From positions 1-11,814 of the forward strand of contig DASUSF010000064.1 in NCBI GenBank assembly GCA_036375275.1: DNA of 11,814 nt, given 5' to 3'. Below the pieces are notes generated by a model. The model was not told the DNA's origin. It saw only the letters and a program-made list of their open reading frames with translations, and ran no database searches. The translations under genes and the position numbers were made by a program. Shown here piece by piece: positions 1 through 7,727 of the stretch (position 1 is its first letter; each line of letters starts with the position of its first letter). This DNA is from DASUSF01 sp036375275. GTDB taxonomy: Bacteria > Pseudomonadota > Alphaproteobacteria > Geminicoccales > Geminicoccaceae.

Positions 1-248
1 AGGCCGAATACGAGCGGCAGGCGGACCAGCCGCCGCTGATCCGGGTCCGCCTGCAGACCCGCCTCGTGCGCCTGCCGCGGCGGACGTCGCTCGCCGCGAC
101 GTCGGTCGAGCACACGGTGCGTGCCGAGGGCACCTCGGTCGAGGCCGTCGTGCAGGCGTTCGACGAGGCGTTCGGCAAGGTGGTGAGGCGGGTGGTCGAA
201 TGGTCGATCCAACGCGTCGCCGAGGCCGAGACCACCGCACCGGGCTGA
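1..248 (+). CDS. ABC-type transport auxiliary lipoprotein, C-terminal fragment (partial)
   Basis: The reading frame is open from base 3 to a TGA at 246-248 and enters from the left edge, so only about 81 C-terminal residues are visible. They fit the end of the ABC_trans_aux family (PF03886; PqiC-like lipoproteins that partner Mce/Mla-type phospholipid ABC transporters at the inner face of the outer membrane). The visible pattern is a beta-strand segment (RVRLQTRLVRLPRRTSL), then a conserved TSVEAVVQAFDEAFGKV helix and a terminal VVEW segment. The lipobox and N-terminal half lie outside the window. In other bacteria this gene usually closes an operon of ATPase, permease and MlaD/Mce genes; I expect those to the left but cannot see them. 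The call rests on remembered family pattern. The stop and frame are certain, the name less so. Confidence 0.65.
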   Translation, partial: AEYERQADQPPLIRVRLQTRLVRLPRRTSLAATSVEHTVRAEGTSVEAVVQAFDEAFGKVVRRVVEWSIQRVAEAETTAPG

Positions 249-340
249 CCGCGCGGCGCGCGCCGCGCCCGGGCGTCCTGCCCCAGCCGCCTCCTGCCGC
301 CGAATTATCCGCACCCACTGGCGCGACGCGCAGGCGGCGA

Positions 341-380
341 GATGATATCGGATTGATACATTCGTTCCCGATACATATCT
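341..380 (+). promoter_or_regulatory. AT-rich island ahead of padR: possible promoter and PadR operator
   Basis: The gap from 249 to 420 is GC-rich except for this stretch. It contains a 7-base direct repeat GATACAT at 355-361 and 370-376 (15 bases start to start) and an inverted pair TATCGG (346-351) / CCGATA (368-373). A TTGATA at 353-358 could act as a -35 box, with the weak TATCTG at 376-381 as -10 at 17-base spacing. PadR regulators commonly bind dyads in their own promoters, so this is the natural place for self-regulation. The repeats are short and the promoter match is weak, so function is inferred from position and base composition. I see nothing else in the gap. Confidence 0.4.
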
Positions 381-420
381 GGCCGACATAGCAGCGGCCG
401 CTGGAGTGATCGGGGGAGCG

Positions 421-987
421 ATGGACGTCAAGACTCTGTGCCTCGGGGTGCTCACCGAGGGCGACAGGACCGGCTACGAGATCAAGCAGCGCTTCGAGGA
501 AGCGTTCAACCACTTCTTCGGCGCCGGCTTCGGCTCGATCTATCCGGCGCTCGCCGAGCTCACCCGGCGCGGCCTCGTGACCTGCGAGAGCGTCGAGCAG
601 GAGAAGCGCCCGGACAAGAAGGTCTACAGCCTGACGCCGGCGGGGCGGAAGGCGCTGGTCGACGAGCTGGTCGCGACGCCGCCGCGGCACAAGGTCCGCT
701 CCGAGTTCCTGGTGCTGATGTACTTCGCGCACCTCCTGCCGCCCGAGCGGGTGGCGGAGATCACCGAGCAGATGGTCGCGCACTGGCGGCCGGTGATCGA
801 GGGCATCGAGCGCTGCGTACTGGCTTCGGATGCGGCGGAAATCCAGCCGGGCATGCGCTTCGCGGCCGGCTTCGGGCGCGCGGTGCTGGGCGCGGCCGCC
901 GCGTACGTCGACCAGAACAGGCAAGACCTCGTGGCAGCGGTGGCCGGACGGACGCCGGGCGAAGCCGCGCTCGCGGCTGCGGAGTAG
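421..987 (+). CDS. PadR-family transcriptional regulator
   Basis: This 188-residue protein is a cytoplasmic winged-helix repressor-type regulator. Residues 1-75 form the PadR DNA-binding domain: LGVLTEGDRTGYEIKQRFEE, then GSIYPALAELTRRGLV (recognition helix region, about 38-53), then the wing ending in VYSLTPAGRKAL. The remainder is a helical C-terminal dimerisation domain like the Vir_act_alpha_C half of AphA/PadR proteins. I chose ATG 421 because the family starts with the equivalent of MDVKTLCLGVL and GGGGGAG lies just upstream. A GTG at 406 would add five residues. The gene is first in an apparent operon with the RND adaptor, whose ATG is 4 bases after this stop, so it probably represses its own promoter and the pump until a ligand binds. 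The ligand cannot be deduced. Confidence 0.92.
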   Translation: MDVKTLCLGVLTEGDRTGYEIKQRFEEAFNHFFGAGFGSIYPALAELTRRGLVTCESVEQEKRPDKKVYSLTPAGRKALVDELVATPPRHKVRSEFLVLMYFAHLLPPERVAEITEQMVAHWRPVIEGIERCVLASDAAEIQPGMRFAAGFGRAVLGAAAAYVDQNRQDLVAAVAGRTPGEAALAAAE

Positions 988-991
988 GACC

Positions 992-2113
992 ATGCGCATC
1001 CGATCGGCTCACCTGATCGCCGGCGCGCTCGCGCTCGCGCTGGCCGGCTGGCTCGCCTCGGGCCAGCTCGGCGCGGAGCTCACGCCGCCGGACGCCGAGG
1101 AGGACGCCGGCGCTCTCGTGGCGGAGGGCGCCGAGCCCTTCGCCGTCCGGGTCGGCGCCAGCGAAGCCGCGCCGATCCGGCGCGAGGTGGTGCTCAACGC
1201 CCATACCGAGGCCGCGCGCGACGTCGAGATCCGCGCCGAGACCAATGGCCGGGTGATCGAGGTCGGCGCCGAGCGGGGCGCCGAGGTGGCGGCGGGCGAC
1301 CTGCTGGTCCGGATCGATCCGCGCGAGCGCGAGGCTCTGGTGCGCGAGGCCGAGGCGACGCTCCGCCAGCGCGAGCTGGAGTTCGAAGCCGCGACCAAGC
1401 TCGGCGAGAAGGGCTTCCAGGCCGAGACCAAGGTCGCCGAGGCCGAAGCCGCGCTCGAAGCCGCCCGGGCGGCGCTCGAGCGCGCCCGGATGGACCTCGG
1501 GCACACCAGGATCAGAGCGCCCATGTCGGGGATCCTCGAGCTGCGCCCGGTCGAGGTCGGCGACTTCGTCGACATCGGCGATCCGATCGCGATCCTGATC
1601 GAGCAGGACCCCTTCCTGGTCGCGGGCGACGTGGCCGAAAGCGAGGTCGGGCAGCTCGCGCCCGGCATGACGGGGCAGGCCGAGCTGATCACCGGCGACC
1701 GGGTCGAGGGCCGGATCAGCTACATCGCGAGCCGGGCCGATCCCGCGACCCGGACCTTCCGGGTCGAGCTCGAGGTGCCGAACCCTGATGGTGGGCTGCG
1801 GGCCGGGATCAGCGCCCGGCTGAGGATCGCGACCGAGGAGGTGCTGGCGCATCGGGTGCCGGCCTCGCTGCTCGCGCTCGACGACCGGGGCGTCCTCGGG
1901 ATCAAGGCGGTCGACGGCGACGGCCGGGTGAGCTTCCACCCGGCCCGCATCGTCCGGGCCGAGAACGACCGGCTCTGGCTGGCCGGCCTGCCGGAGACGC
2001 TTCGGGTGATCACGGTCGGCCAGGGGTTCGTTCGGGAGGGCGACCCGGTCCGGGTAGAGGACGGCGGCTCGCTTCATCGCGCGGCCCCGCTGGTGGCGGA
2101 GCGAGGCTCGTGA
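992..2113 (+). CDS. RND efflux periplasmic adaptor subunit (membrane fusion protein)
   Basis: The 373-residue protein is the periplasmic adaptor (HlyD/AcrA-type) of a tripartite efflux pump. Visible order: an N-terminal hydrophobic anchor at about residues 7-25 with no lipobox cysteine; a first half-lipoyl strand set around NGRVIEVGAERGAEVAAG; an Ala/Glu/Arg-rich coiled-coil hairpin of roughly 70 residues; the second half-lipoyl around TRIRAPMSGILELRPVEVGD; then beta-barrel and membrane-proximal domains. ATG 992 is preceded by GGAG at 981-984, inside the end of padR. The stop overlaps the permease start by four bases (GTGA), indicating translational coupling. The hairpin tip lacks the Arg and Ser of the RLS motif that AcrA/MacA use to dock TolC: the Leu is present but the flanking positions read Ala. 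No outer-membrane factor is encoded nearby, so the channel partner must come from elsewhere. Confidence 0.93.
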   Translation: MRIRSAHLIAGALALALAGWLASGQLGAELTPPDAEEDAGALVAEGAEPFAVRVGASEAAPIRREVVLNAHTEAARDVEIRAETNGRVIEVGAERGAEVAAGDLLVRIDPREREALVREAEATLRQRELEFEAATKLGEKGFQAETKVAEAEAALEAARAALERARMDLGHTRIRAPMSGILELRPVEVGDFVDIGDPIAILIEQDPFLVAGDVAESEVGQLAPGMTGQAELITGDRVEGRISYIASRADPATRTFRVELEVPNPDGGLRAGISARLRIATEEVLAHRVPASLLALDDRGVLGIKAVDGDGRVSFHPARIVRAENDRLWLAGLPETLRVITVGQGFVREGDPVRVEDGGSLHRAAPLVAERGS

Positions 2114-5100
2114 ACCGCCTGATCGAAGCCAGCTTCGCGCGCTCGCGCACCGTCCTGCTGCTGCTTCTTCTCCTCCTGGTCGCGGGTGTCCAGGTCTACC
2201 TGACGATCCCCAAGGAGGCGGATCCGGACGTCCAGATCCCGATCGTCTATGTCCAGATGGGTCACGAGGGGATCTCCCCCGAGGATGCCGAGCGCCTGCT
2301 GGTCCGGCCGATGGAGCAGGAGCTGCGGGCGATCGAGGGCGTCAAGGAGATGCGCTCGTACGCCAGCGAGGGCTCGGGCTCCATCACCCTCGAGTTCGAG
2401 GCCGGGATCGACATCGACGACGCGCTGACGGACGTGCGCGAGAAGGTCGACAAGGCGAAGTCCGAGCTGCCGGCCGAGACCGACGAGCCGATCGTCGACG
2501 AGGTCAATCTCGCGCTGTTCCCGGTGCTGGTGGTCGCGCTCTCCGGCGACGTTCCCGAACGCAGCCTGCTCAGCCATGCGCGCGAGCTCGAGCGGCGAGT
2601 CGAGGAGCTGCCGAGCGTGCTCGAGGTCGAGATCGCGGGCGAGCGCGAGGAGCTCCTCGAGGTGGTGATCGACCCGGTGCTGGTCGAGAGCTACGGCTTC
2701 GAGCTCGAGCAGCTGCTCACGATCGTCTCGCGCAACAACCGGCTGGTCGCGGCGGGCGCGCTCGACACCGGCGACGGTCGCTTCGCGGTCAAGGTGCCGG
2801 GCGTGTTCGAGACACCCGCGGACGTGCTGAACCTGCCGATCAAGACGGTCGGCGACCGGGTGGTCCGGGTCCGGGACGTCGCGAGCGTGCGGCGGACCTT
2901 CAAGGACCCGGAAGGGTTCGCCCGGATCGACGGCCGGCCGGCGCTGGCGCTCGAGGTGAAGAAGCGGATCGGCGCCAACATCGTCGACACCGTCGCGGAC
3001 GTGCGCCGGGTGGTCGGCGCCGCGCAGGCGGACTGGCCGGACGCCCTCGCGGTCGACTTCATCCAGGACAAGTCCGACAACATCGAGAGCATGCTCCTGG
3101 ACCTCCAGAACAACGTGCTCTCGGCGATCATCCTGGTCATGATCGTGGTTGTGGCGGCCCTCGGGCTGCGCTCGGCCGGGCTGGTCGGGCTCGCCGTCCC
3201 GAGCTCGTTCCTGACCGGCATCCTGGTGCTCGGCAGCCTCGGCCTGACGGTCAACATCGTGGTGTTGTTCTCGCTGATCCTCGCGGTCGGCATGCTGGTC
3301 GACGGCGCGATCGTCGTGACCGAGCTCGCCGACCGGAAGATGGCCGAGGGCATCGACCGGCGGACCGCCTTCCTGATCGCGGCGCAGCGGATGGCGTGGC
3401 CGATCACGACCTCGACCGCGACGACCCTCGCCGCCTTCATGCCGCTTCTCTTCTGGCCGGGCATCGTCGGCGAGTTCATGCGCTACCTGCCGATCACCCT
3501 GCTCGCGACGCTCGCCGCCTCGCTCCTGATGGCGCTGGTGTTCCTGCCCAACCTCGGGGCCCTGATCGGCAAGGCGGAGGTCGCCGACCCGCGCACCATG
3601 AAGCTGCTCTCGGCCGCCGAGGGGGGCGATCTCGGCGAGCTTCGCGGGCTCGCCGGCTGGTACGTCCGCGTCCTTCGGCGCCTGCTCCGCCGTCCGGTGC
3701 TGGTCCTGGTCGGCGCGGTGCTGGTCGCCGTCGGCTCCTACGCCAGCTATGGCCTGTTCGGTCGCGGGGTCGAGTTCTTCCCGGATGTCGAGCCCGAGAT
3801 GGCGCGCCTCCAGATCCACGCGCGCGGCGACCTCTCGGTGCACGAGCGCGACCGGCTGGTGCACGAGTTCGAGGAGCGGATCCTCGACGTCCCGGGGATC
3901 GACACGGTCTACACCCGAACCAGCGTCGGCTTCGACGGCGAGGACATCGACGAGGACGTGATCGGCCTGATCCTGCTCGAGTTCGACGACTGGCGCGAGC
4001 GCGCGCCGGCGGCCGACATCCTGGCCGAGATCCGCGGGCGCACCTCGGACCTCGCCGGCATTCAGCTGGAGGTCAGGAAGGGGGAGGCGGGCCCGCCGGT
4101 CGGCAAGCCGATCCAGGTCGAGCTGTCGTCCCGCGATCCGGGCCGGCTGGCACCGGTGGCGGCGGAGGTGCGCCGCCACATGGACCGGATGGAGGGCCTG
4201 GTCGACGTCACCGACTCGCGACCGGCGCCCGGCATCGAGTGGCGCTTCGAGGTCGACCGCGAGCAGGCCGGCCGCCTGGGCGCGGACGTCGCCCTGGTCG
4301 GGAGCTTCGTCCAGCTGGTGACCAACGGCATCCTGATCGGCGAGTACCGCCCGGACGACGCCGACGACGAGGTCGACATCCGGGCCCGCTTCCCGCTCGA
4401 GTCGCGCTCGCTCGAGCAGCTCGGCCGCCTCCGGGTGAACGGTGCCGACGGCCCGGTGCCGATCACGAGCTTCGTCGAGCGGCGCCCCGCGCCCAAGGTC
4501 GGCACCCTGGAGCGGGTCGACGGCGAGCGGATGCTCGAGGTCTCCGCCGACGTCGAGGAAGGCGTGCTGGTCGACGACAAGGTGCAGGAGATCCGGGCGT
4601 GGCTCGCGGCTCAGGACATGGATCCCTCGATCAGGGTCACCTTCAAGGGCGAGGACGAGGAGCAGAAGGCGGCGCAGGACTTCCTAAGCAAGGCCTTCGG
4701 GGTGGCCCTGTTCCTGATCGCGATCATCCTCGTGACCCAGTTCAACAGCTTCTATCAGGCGCTCCTGATCCTTTCCGCGATCGTCTTCTCGACCGTCGGC
4801 GTGCTGCTCGGCCTGCTGGTCACGCAGCAGCCGTTCGGGATCGTGATGAGCGGGGTCGGCGTGATCGCGCTCGCCGGGATCGTGGTCAACAACAACATCG
4901 TGCTGATCGACACCTACAACGAGCTGCTGAAGCGCGGCCTCGAGCCGTTCGAGGCGGTGCTCCGCACCGCGGCTCAGCGCCTCCGCCCGGTGCTGCTGAC
5001 CACGATCACGACCATCCTCGGCCTGATGCCGATGGTGCTGAAGCTCAACGTCGATCTGGTCGGCCGGGAGATCACGGTGGGCGGGCCCTCGACCGACTGG

Positions 5101-5262
5101 TGGGCGCAGCTCGCCTCGGCGGTCGCGGGTGGCCTCGCCTTCGCGACCCTGCTGACCCTGGTGCTCACGCCCTGCCTCCTGATGCTCGGCGCCCGCGCCG
5201 GCGCCTGGTGGACCAGGCGGCGCGCGACACTGGCCCCTGCGGCGGAGGCGCCGCTCGGCTGA
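2110..5262 (+). CDS. RND-family efflux transporter permease (AcrB/MdtB-like)
   Basis: The 1050-residue protein has normal length and layout for a proton-driven RND pump. TM1 spans about 14-33; a large periplasmic porter loop follows; TM2-6 begin near 337; TM7 lies near 529-549; a second porter loop follows; TM8-12 begin near 863. TM4 carries GMLVDGAIVVTE: Asp398 is present, but the second Asp of the usual VDD pair is Gly399. TM10 carries IVVNNNIVLID (Asn927-929) where AcrB has its Lys940 region. TM11 has the conserved RPVLLTTITTILGLMPM. The GTG start at 2110 overlaps the adaptor stop and has GAGG at 2103-2106. It is cotranscribed with padR and the adaptor. Sequence suggests a drug/hydrophobe exporter rather than a metal (CusA/CzcA) pump, since no Met-rich or metal motif is evident. 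The substrate is unknown. Confidence 0.94.
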   Translation: MNRLIEASFARSRTVLLLLLLLLVAGVQVYLTIPKEADPDVQIPIVYVQMGHEGISPEDAERLLVRPMEQELRAIEGVKEMRSYASEGSGSITLEFEAGIDIDDALTDVREKVDKAKSELPAETDEPIVDEVNLALFPVLVVALSGDVPERSLLSHARELERRVEELPSVLEVEIAGEREELLEVVIDPVLVESYGFELEQLLTIVSRNNRLVAAGALDTGDGRFAVKVPGVFETPADVLNLPIKTVGDRVVRVRDVASVRRTFKDPEGFARIDGRPALALEVKKRIGANIVDTVADVRRVVGAAQADWPDALAVDFIQDKSDNIESMLLDLQNNVLSAIILVMIVVVAALGLRSAGLVGLAVPSSFLTGILVLGSLGLTVNIVVLFSLILAVGMLVDGAIVVTELADRKMAEGIDRRTAFLIAAQRMAWPITTSTATTLAAFMPLLFWPGIVGEFMRYLPITLLATLAASLLMALVFLPNLGALIGKAEVADPRTMKLLSAAEGGDLGELRGLAGWYVRVLRRLLRRPVLVLVGAVLVAVGSYASYGLFGRGVEFFPDVEPEMARLQIHARGDLSVHERDRLVHEFEERILDVPGIDTVYTRTSVGFDGEDIDEDVIGLILLEFDDWRERAPAADILAEIRGRTSDLAGIQLEVRKGEAGPPVGKPIQVELSSRDPGRLAPVAAEVRRHMDRMEGLVDVTDSRPAPGIEWRFEVDREQAGRLGADVALVGSFVQLVTNGILIGEYRPDDADDEVDIRARFPLESRSLEQLGRLRVNGADGPVPITSFVERRPAPKVGTLERVDGERMLEVSADVEEGVLVDDKVQEIRAWLAAQDMDPSIRVTFKGEDEEQKAAQDFLSKAFGVALFLIAIILVTQFNSFYQALLILSAIVFSTVGVLLGLLVTQQPFGIVMSGVGVIALAGIVVNNNIVLIDTYNELLKRGLEPFEAVLRTAAQRLRPVLLTTITTILGLMPMVLKLNVDLVGREITVGGPSTDWWAQLASAVAGGLAFATLLTLVLTPCLLMLGARAGAWWTRRRATLAPAAEAPLG

Positions 5263-5263
5263 T

Positions 5264-5292
5264 CGCCGCCCGCAGGCCCTCAGGGTGCGGCG
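5264..5292. terminator. Possible hairpin between convergent genes
   Basis: The 30-base gap between the permease stop and the cyclase stop contains CGCCGC (5264-5269) paired with GCGGCG (5287-5292), plus an inner CCC-TCA-GGG. This could fold on either strand and serve both convergent transcripts. There is no T tract on either side, so it may only be a GC-rich coincidence. Confidence 0.3.
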
Positions 5293-5305
5293 TCAGGGTG
5301 CGGCG
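5280..5305. repeat. 13-base perfect tandem duplication at the cyclase stop codon
   Basis: TCAGGGTGCGGCG occurs twice head to tail (5280-5292 and 5293-5305). On the minus strand the unit ends in TGA, so the second copy carries the cyclase stop codon and the first repeats it in another frame just downstream. This looks like a small slippage duplication and does not alter the protein beyond its end. Confidence 0.85.
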
Positions 5306-6744
5306 GTCGCCGCCGGGCGTGGCGCCGTCGGCGGGCCCGGGGGCGCGGTCCGGCGCAGCCAGATCGCGAGCTTGCCCTCGCGGCCACGGACGGGCACCTC
5401 GCCGGCGGGCACCAGGCCGGAAAGGTCCGGCTCCCCGGGCTCCTCGCGCAGGCGCTCGACCAGGGCGCCGCTGACCACGAGGTCGGTCGCGAAGTCGCGG
5501 GTAAGGCGCTCGATGCGCGCGGCGACGTTGACCGCATCGCCGAGCACGGTGAAGTCGAGCCGCTCGCCGCCGCTGATGTCGCCCTGCACCACCTGGCCGT
5601 AGTGGACGCCGATGCCGACCTCGATGGTCGGCTCGCCCCGGGCCGCGCGCTCGGCGTTCAGCGCGGCGACCGCCTCGATCATCGCCCGCGCGCAGGCGAG
5701 CGCCCGGGTCGCGTCGTCGGCCGCGGGGTCGGGTGTGCCGAAGGTCGCCATCAGGCCGTCGCCGGTGTACTTGTCGAGGGTGGCGCCGTGGGCGAAGACG
5801 CAGGTCGAGAGCCGGGCGTGAAGGTCGCGGAGCAGCGCCACTACCGGCTCCGGCGGGAGCCGCTCGCACAGCGCCGTGAAGCCCTTGATGTCGATGAACA
5901 GGATCGCGATCGGCTGCCGCCGGACGTCGCCGAACGGCTGCTCGCGGCCGGCCAGCGACGGCACCAGGTTCGGGGAGAAGTAGCGGGCGAGGTTGGTGCG
6001 CTCCCGCTCCGCTGCCGCCTGCCGGTGCACGATCCGCCGGGCGCGCTGCACGACCAAGGCCAGGATGCCTGCGACCAGGAGCACCACGAAGGCCTTCTTG
6101 ATCTGGATGTTGACGTGGACGAGGTCGGGCCGGAGGAAGGCCCGCACCGTCTCGTCCAGCGTGCTCGCGCTGGCGAACGGGCCTGCGGACTCGGTGATCA
6201 CGCCCGGCGTCATGACGATCAGCGCGACCCCCGCCGCCCACGGGACGACCAGGCAGACCGCGGTCCAGAGCACGAGCGCCGGGCTGAGGGTGAGGGCCGA
6301 GCCGGCGAGCAGGACGAACAGGAAGACCACGTTGGCGTAGCGCAGCGCCAGCGCGGGCGGCGGCTGCACGTCGAGCAGCGGATTCGGCGCGAGGAGCACC
6401 GCGGCCAGGAGGACGCCGTCGCAGGCGGCGAACGCGAAGGCGTGCCAGGAGCGCGCATGGCCGCCTTTGAGGAGGCCGAGCTGGATCAGACCGAGACCGA
6501 GGAAGATCAGGATGAAGGTGTGATGGAAGAGGGTCCAGGGCTGGGGCAGCGCGATCACCAGCCAGAGCGCGATCGCGACCAGCGCCACCAGACGCGCCTT
6601 GATCGCGAGCTCGACGCCGCGCCGCGCCTCCCGCTCGAGCGCCTGACGGACGGCCGCGCTGCTCGGGGCAGGGGGGCCTCGCACCTCCCGCGGCAGCCAG
6701 CGCATCGGTCCGGGCGTCCGCGCTTCCCGGGTCCGCCGGCTCAA
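5293..6744 (-). CDS. Membrane-anchored class III adenylate/guanylate cyclase
   Basis: The 483-residue protein probably makes cAMP from ATP at the inner membrane. The N-terminal half holds about six hydrophobic segments (roughly 46-65, 71-93, 101-118, 136-155, 157-180, 216-238), then a linker and a cytoplasmic cyclase domain from about 277 to 450. All six catalytic positions can be seen: metal-binding Asp285 (FIDIKGFT) and Asp329 (KYTGDGLMA), base-reading Lys325 and Thr399 (DFTVLGDAVNVAARIE), and transition-state Asn406 and Arg410. The Lys/Thr pair is typical of class IIIb adenylate cyclases, so ATP is the likelier substrate. The TTG start at 6744 overlaps the dehydrogenase stop as TTGA. An ATG at 6705 (13 residues shorter) is an alternative, and neither has a strong Shine-Dalgarno. 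The membrane part has no sensor domain I recognise. Confidence 0.9.
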   Translation of the reverse strand: MSRRTREARTPGPMRWLPREVRGPPAPSSAAVRQALEREARRGVELAIKARLVALVAIALWLVIALPQPWTLFHHTFILIFLGLGLIQLGLLKGGHARSWHAFAFAACDGVLLAAVLLAPNPLLDVQPPPALALRYANVVFLFVLLAGSALTLSPALVLWTAVCLVVPWAAGVALIVMTPGVITESAGPFASASTLDETVRAFLRPDLVHVNIQIKKAFVVLLVAGILALVVQRARRIVHRQAAAERERTNLARYFSPNLVPSLAGREQPFGDVRRQPIAILFIDIKGFTALCERLPPEPVVALLRDLHARLSTCVFAHGATLDKYTGDGLMATFGTPDPAADDATRALACARAMIEAVAALNAERAARGEPTIEVGIGVHYGQVVQGDISGGERLDFTVLGDAVNVAARIERLTRDFATDLVVSGALVERLREEPGEPDLSGLVPAGEVPVRGREGKLAIWLRRTAPPGPPTAPRPAATAAP

Positions 6745-7727
6745 AGCTGGCTCGGCAGGACCCGGTCCGGCGGGCGATGGCCGTCGACGAAGGTCTTGAT
6801 GTTGATCAGCACCTTCTCGCCCATGTCGATCCGGCCCTCGATCGTGGCCGAGCCCATGTGCGGCAGCAGGACGACGTTGTCGAGCTCGCGCAGGCGCGGG
6901 TTGATGACCGGCTCGTGCTCGAACACGTCGAGCCCGGCGCCGGCGATCTCGCGGCTGCGCAGGAGGCGCGTCAGCGCCGCCTCGTCGATCACCTCGCCCC
7001 GTGACGTGTTGACCACGATCGCCTGCGGCCGCAGGAGCTTCAGCCGTCGCGCCGAGAGCAGGTGGAAGGTTGCGGGCGTGTGCGGGCAGTTGACGCTGAT
7101 GATGTCCATCCGGGCGAGCATCTGGTCCAGGCTCTCCCAGTAGGTCGCCTCGAGCTCGGTCTCGAGGTCTTCCGGCACCCGGCGCCGGTTATGGTAGTGG
7201 ATGGTGAGCCCGAAGCCGCGGGCGCGGCGCGCGATCGCGGTGCCGATCCGGCCCATGCCGAGGATGCCGAGGCGCTTCCCGGTGATCCGGTGGCCGAGCA
7301 TCGCAGTCGGGCTCCAGCCGTGCCATTCCCCCGAGCGCGCGATCCGCTCGCCCTCGACCACCCGGCGGGCGACCGCGAGGATCAGCGCCATGCTCATGTC
7401 GGCCGTGTCCTCGGTCAGCACGCCCGGCGTGTTGGTGACCGTGATGCCGCGGCTGTAGGCGGCCTCGACATCGATGTGGTCGACGCCGGTGCCGTAGTTG
7501 GCGATCAGCCGGAGCGCGTCGCCGGCATGGGCGAGCACGCCGCTGTCGATCCGGTCGGTGACCGTCGGCACCAGCACCTCGGCGGTCCGTACCGCCTCGA
7601 TCAGCGCGGTCCTGTCGAGCGGGGTGTCGGCCTCGTTGAGGCGGGCGTCGAACAGCTCCATCATCCGGGTCTCGATCACCTCGGGAAGCTTCCGGGTGAC
7701 GACCACGAGCGGCTTTCTGCGCGCCAT
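6741..7727 (-). CDS. D-2-hydroxyacid dehydrogenase (glyoxylate/hydroxypyruvate reductase-like)
   Basis: This 328-residue cytoplasmic enzyme interconverts a 2-oxoacid (glyoxylate or hydroxypyruvate class) and its D-2-hydroxyacid with NAD(P)H. The Rossmann fold shows GILGMGRIG. The catalytic triad is Arg243 (NTSRGEVIDE), Glu272 (DVFEHEP) and His290 (LLPHMGSAT); the spacings of 29 and 18 residues match those I recall for D-glycerate dehydrogenase. After the second Rossmann strand it reads HYHNRRR, without the Asp that usually selects NAD, so NADPH preference is plausible. ATG 7727 is preceded by GGAGG six bases upstream; a GTG at 7748 would add seven residues but lacks such a site. The stop overlaps the cyclase start by four bases, so the two are probably one transcript. 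The exact substrate is uncertain. Confidence 0.93.
   Translation of the reverse strand: MARRKPLVVVTRKLPEVIETRMMELFDARLNEADTPLDRTALIEAVRTAEVLVPTVTDRIDSGVLAHAGDALRLIANYGTGVDHIDVEAAYSRGITVTNTPGVLTEDTADMSMALILAVARRVVEGERIARSGEWHGWSPTAMLGHRITGKRLGILGMGRIGTAIARRARGFGLTIHYHNRRRVPEDLETELEATYWESLDQMLARMDIISVNCPHTPATFHLLSARRLKLLRPQAIVVNTSRGEVIDEAALTRLLRSREIAGAGLDVFEHEPVINPRLRELDNVVLLPHMGSATIEGRIDMGEKVLINIKTFVDGHRPPDRVLPSQL

Noticed and set aside
761..2077. 438-codon minus-strand frame opposite the adaptor
   Set aside because: Shadow of the adaptor gene; no ribosome site and no recognisable domain.
2074..4179. 701-codon open frame on the minus strand opposite the RND permease
   Set aside because: Its Asp/Arg/His-rich translation has no domain pattern, and it mirrors the codon bias of a high-GC gene. 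The + strand frame is a clear RND permease.
3396..5474. 692-codon open frame on the + strand inside the permease in another frame
   Set aside because: Arg/Gly/Ala-rich low-complexity translation typical of an out-of-frame reading of GC-rich DNA. It overlaps a convincing gene completely.
5602..7143. 513-codon + strand frame opposite the cyclase and dehydrogenase
   Set aside because: Asp/Arg/Gln-rich shadow crossing two well-supported minus-strand genes.
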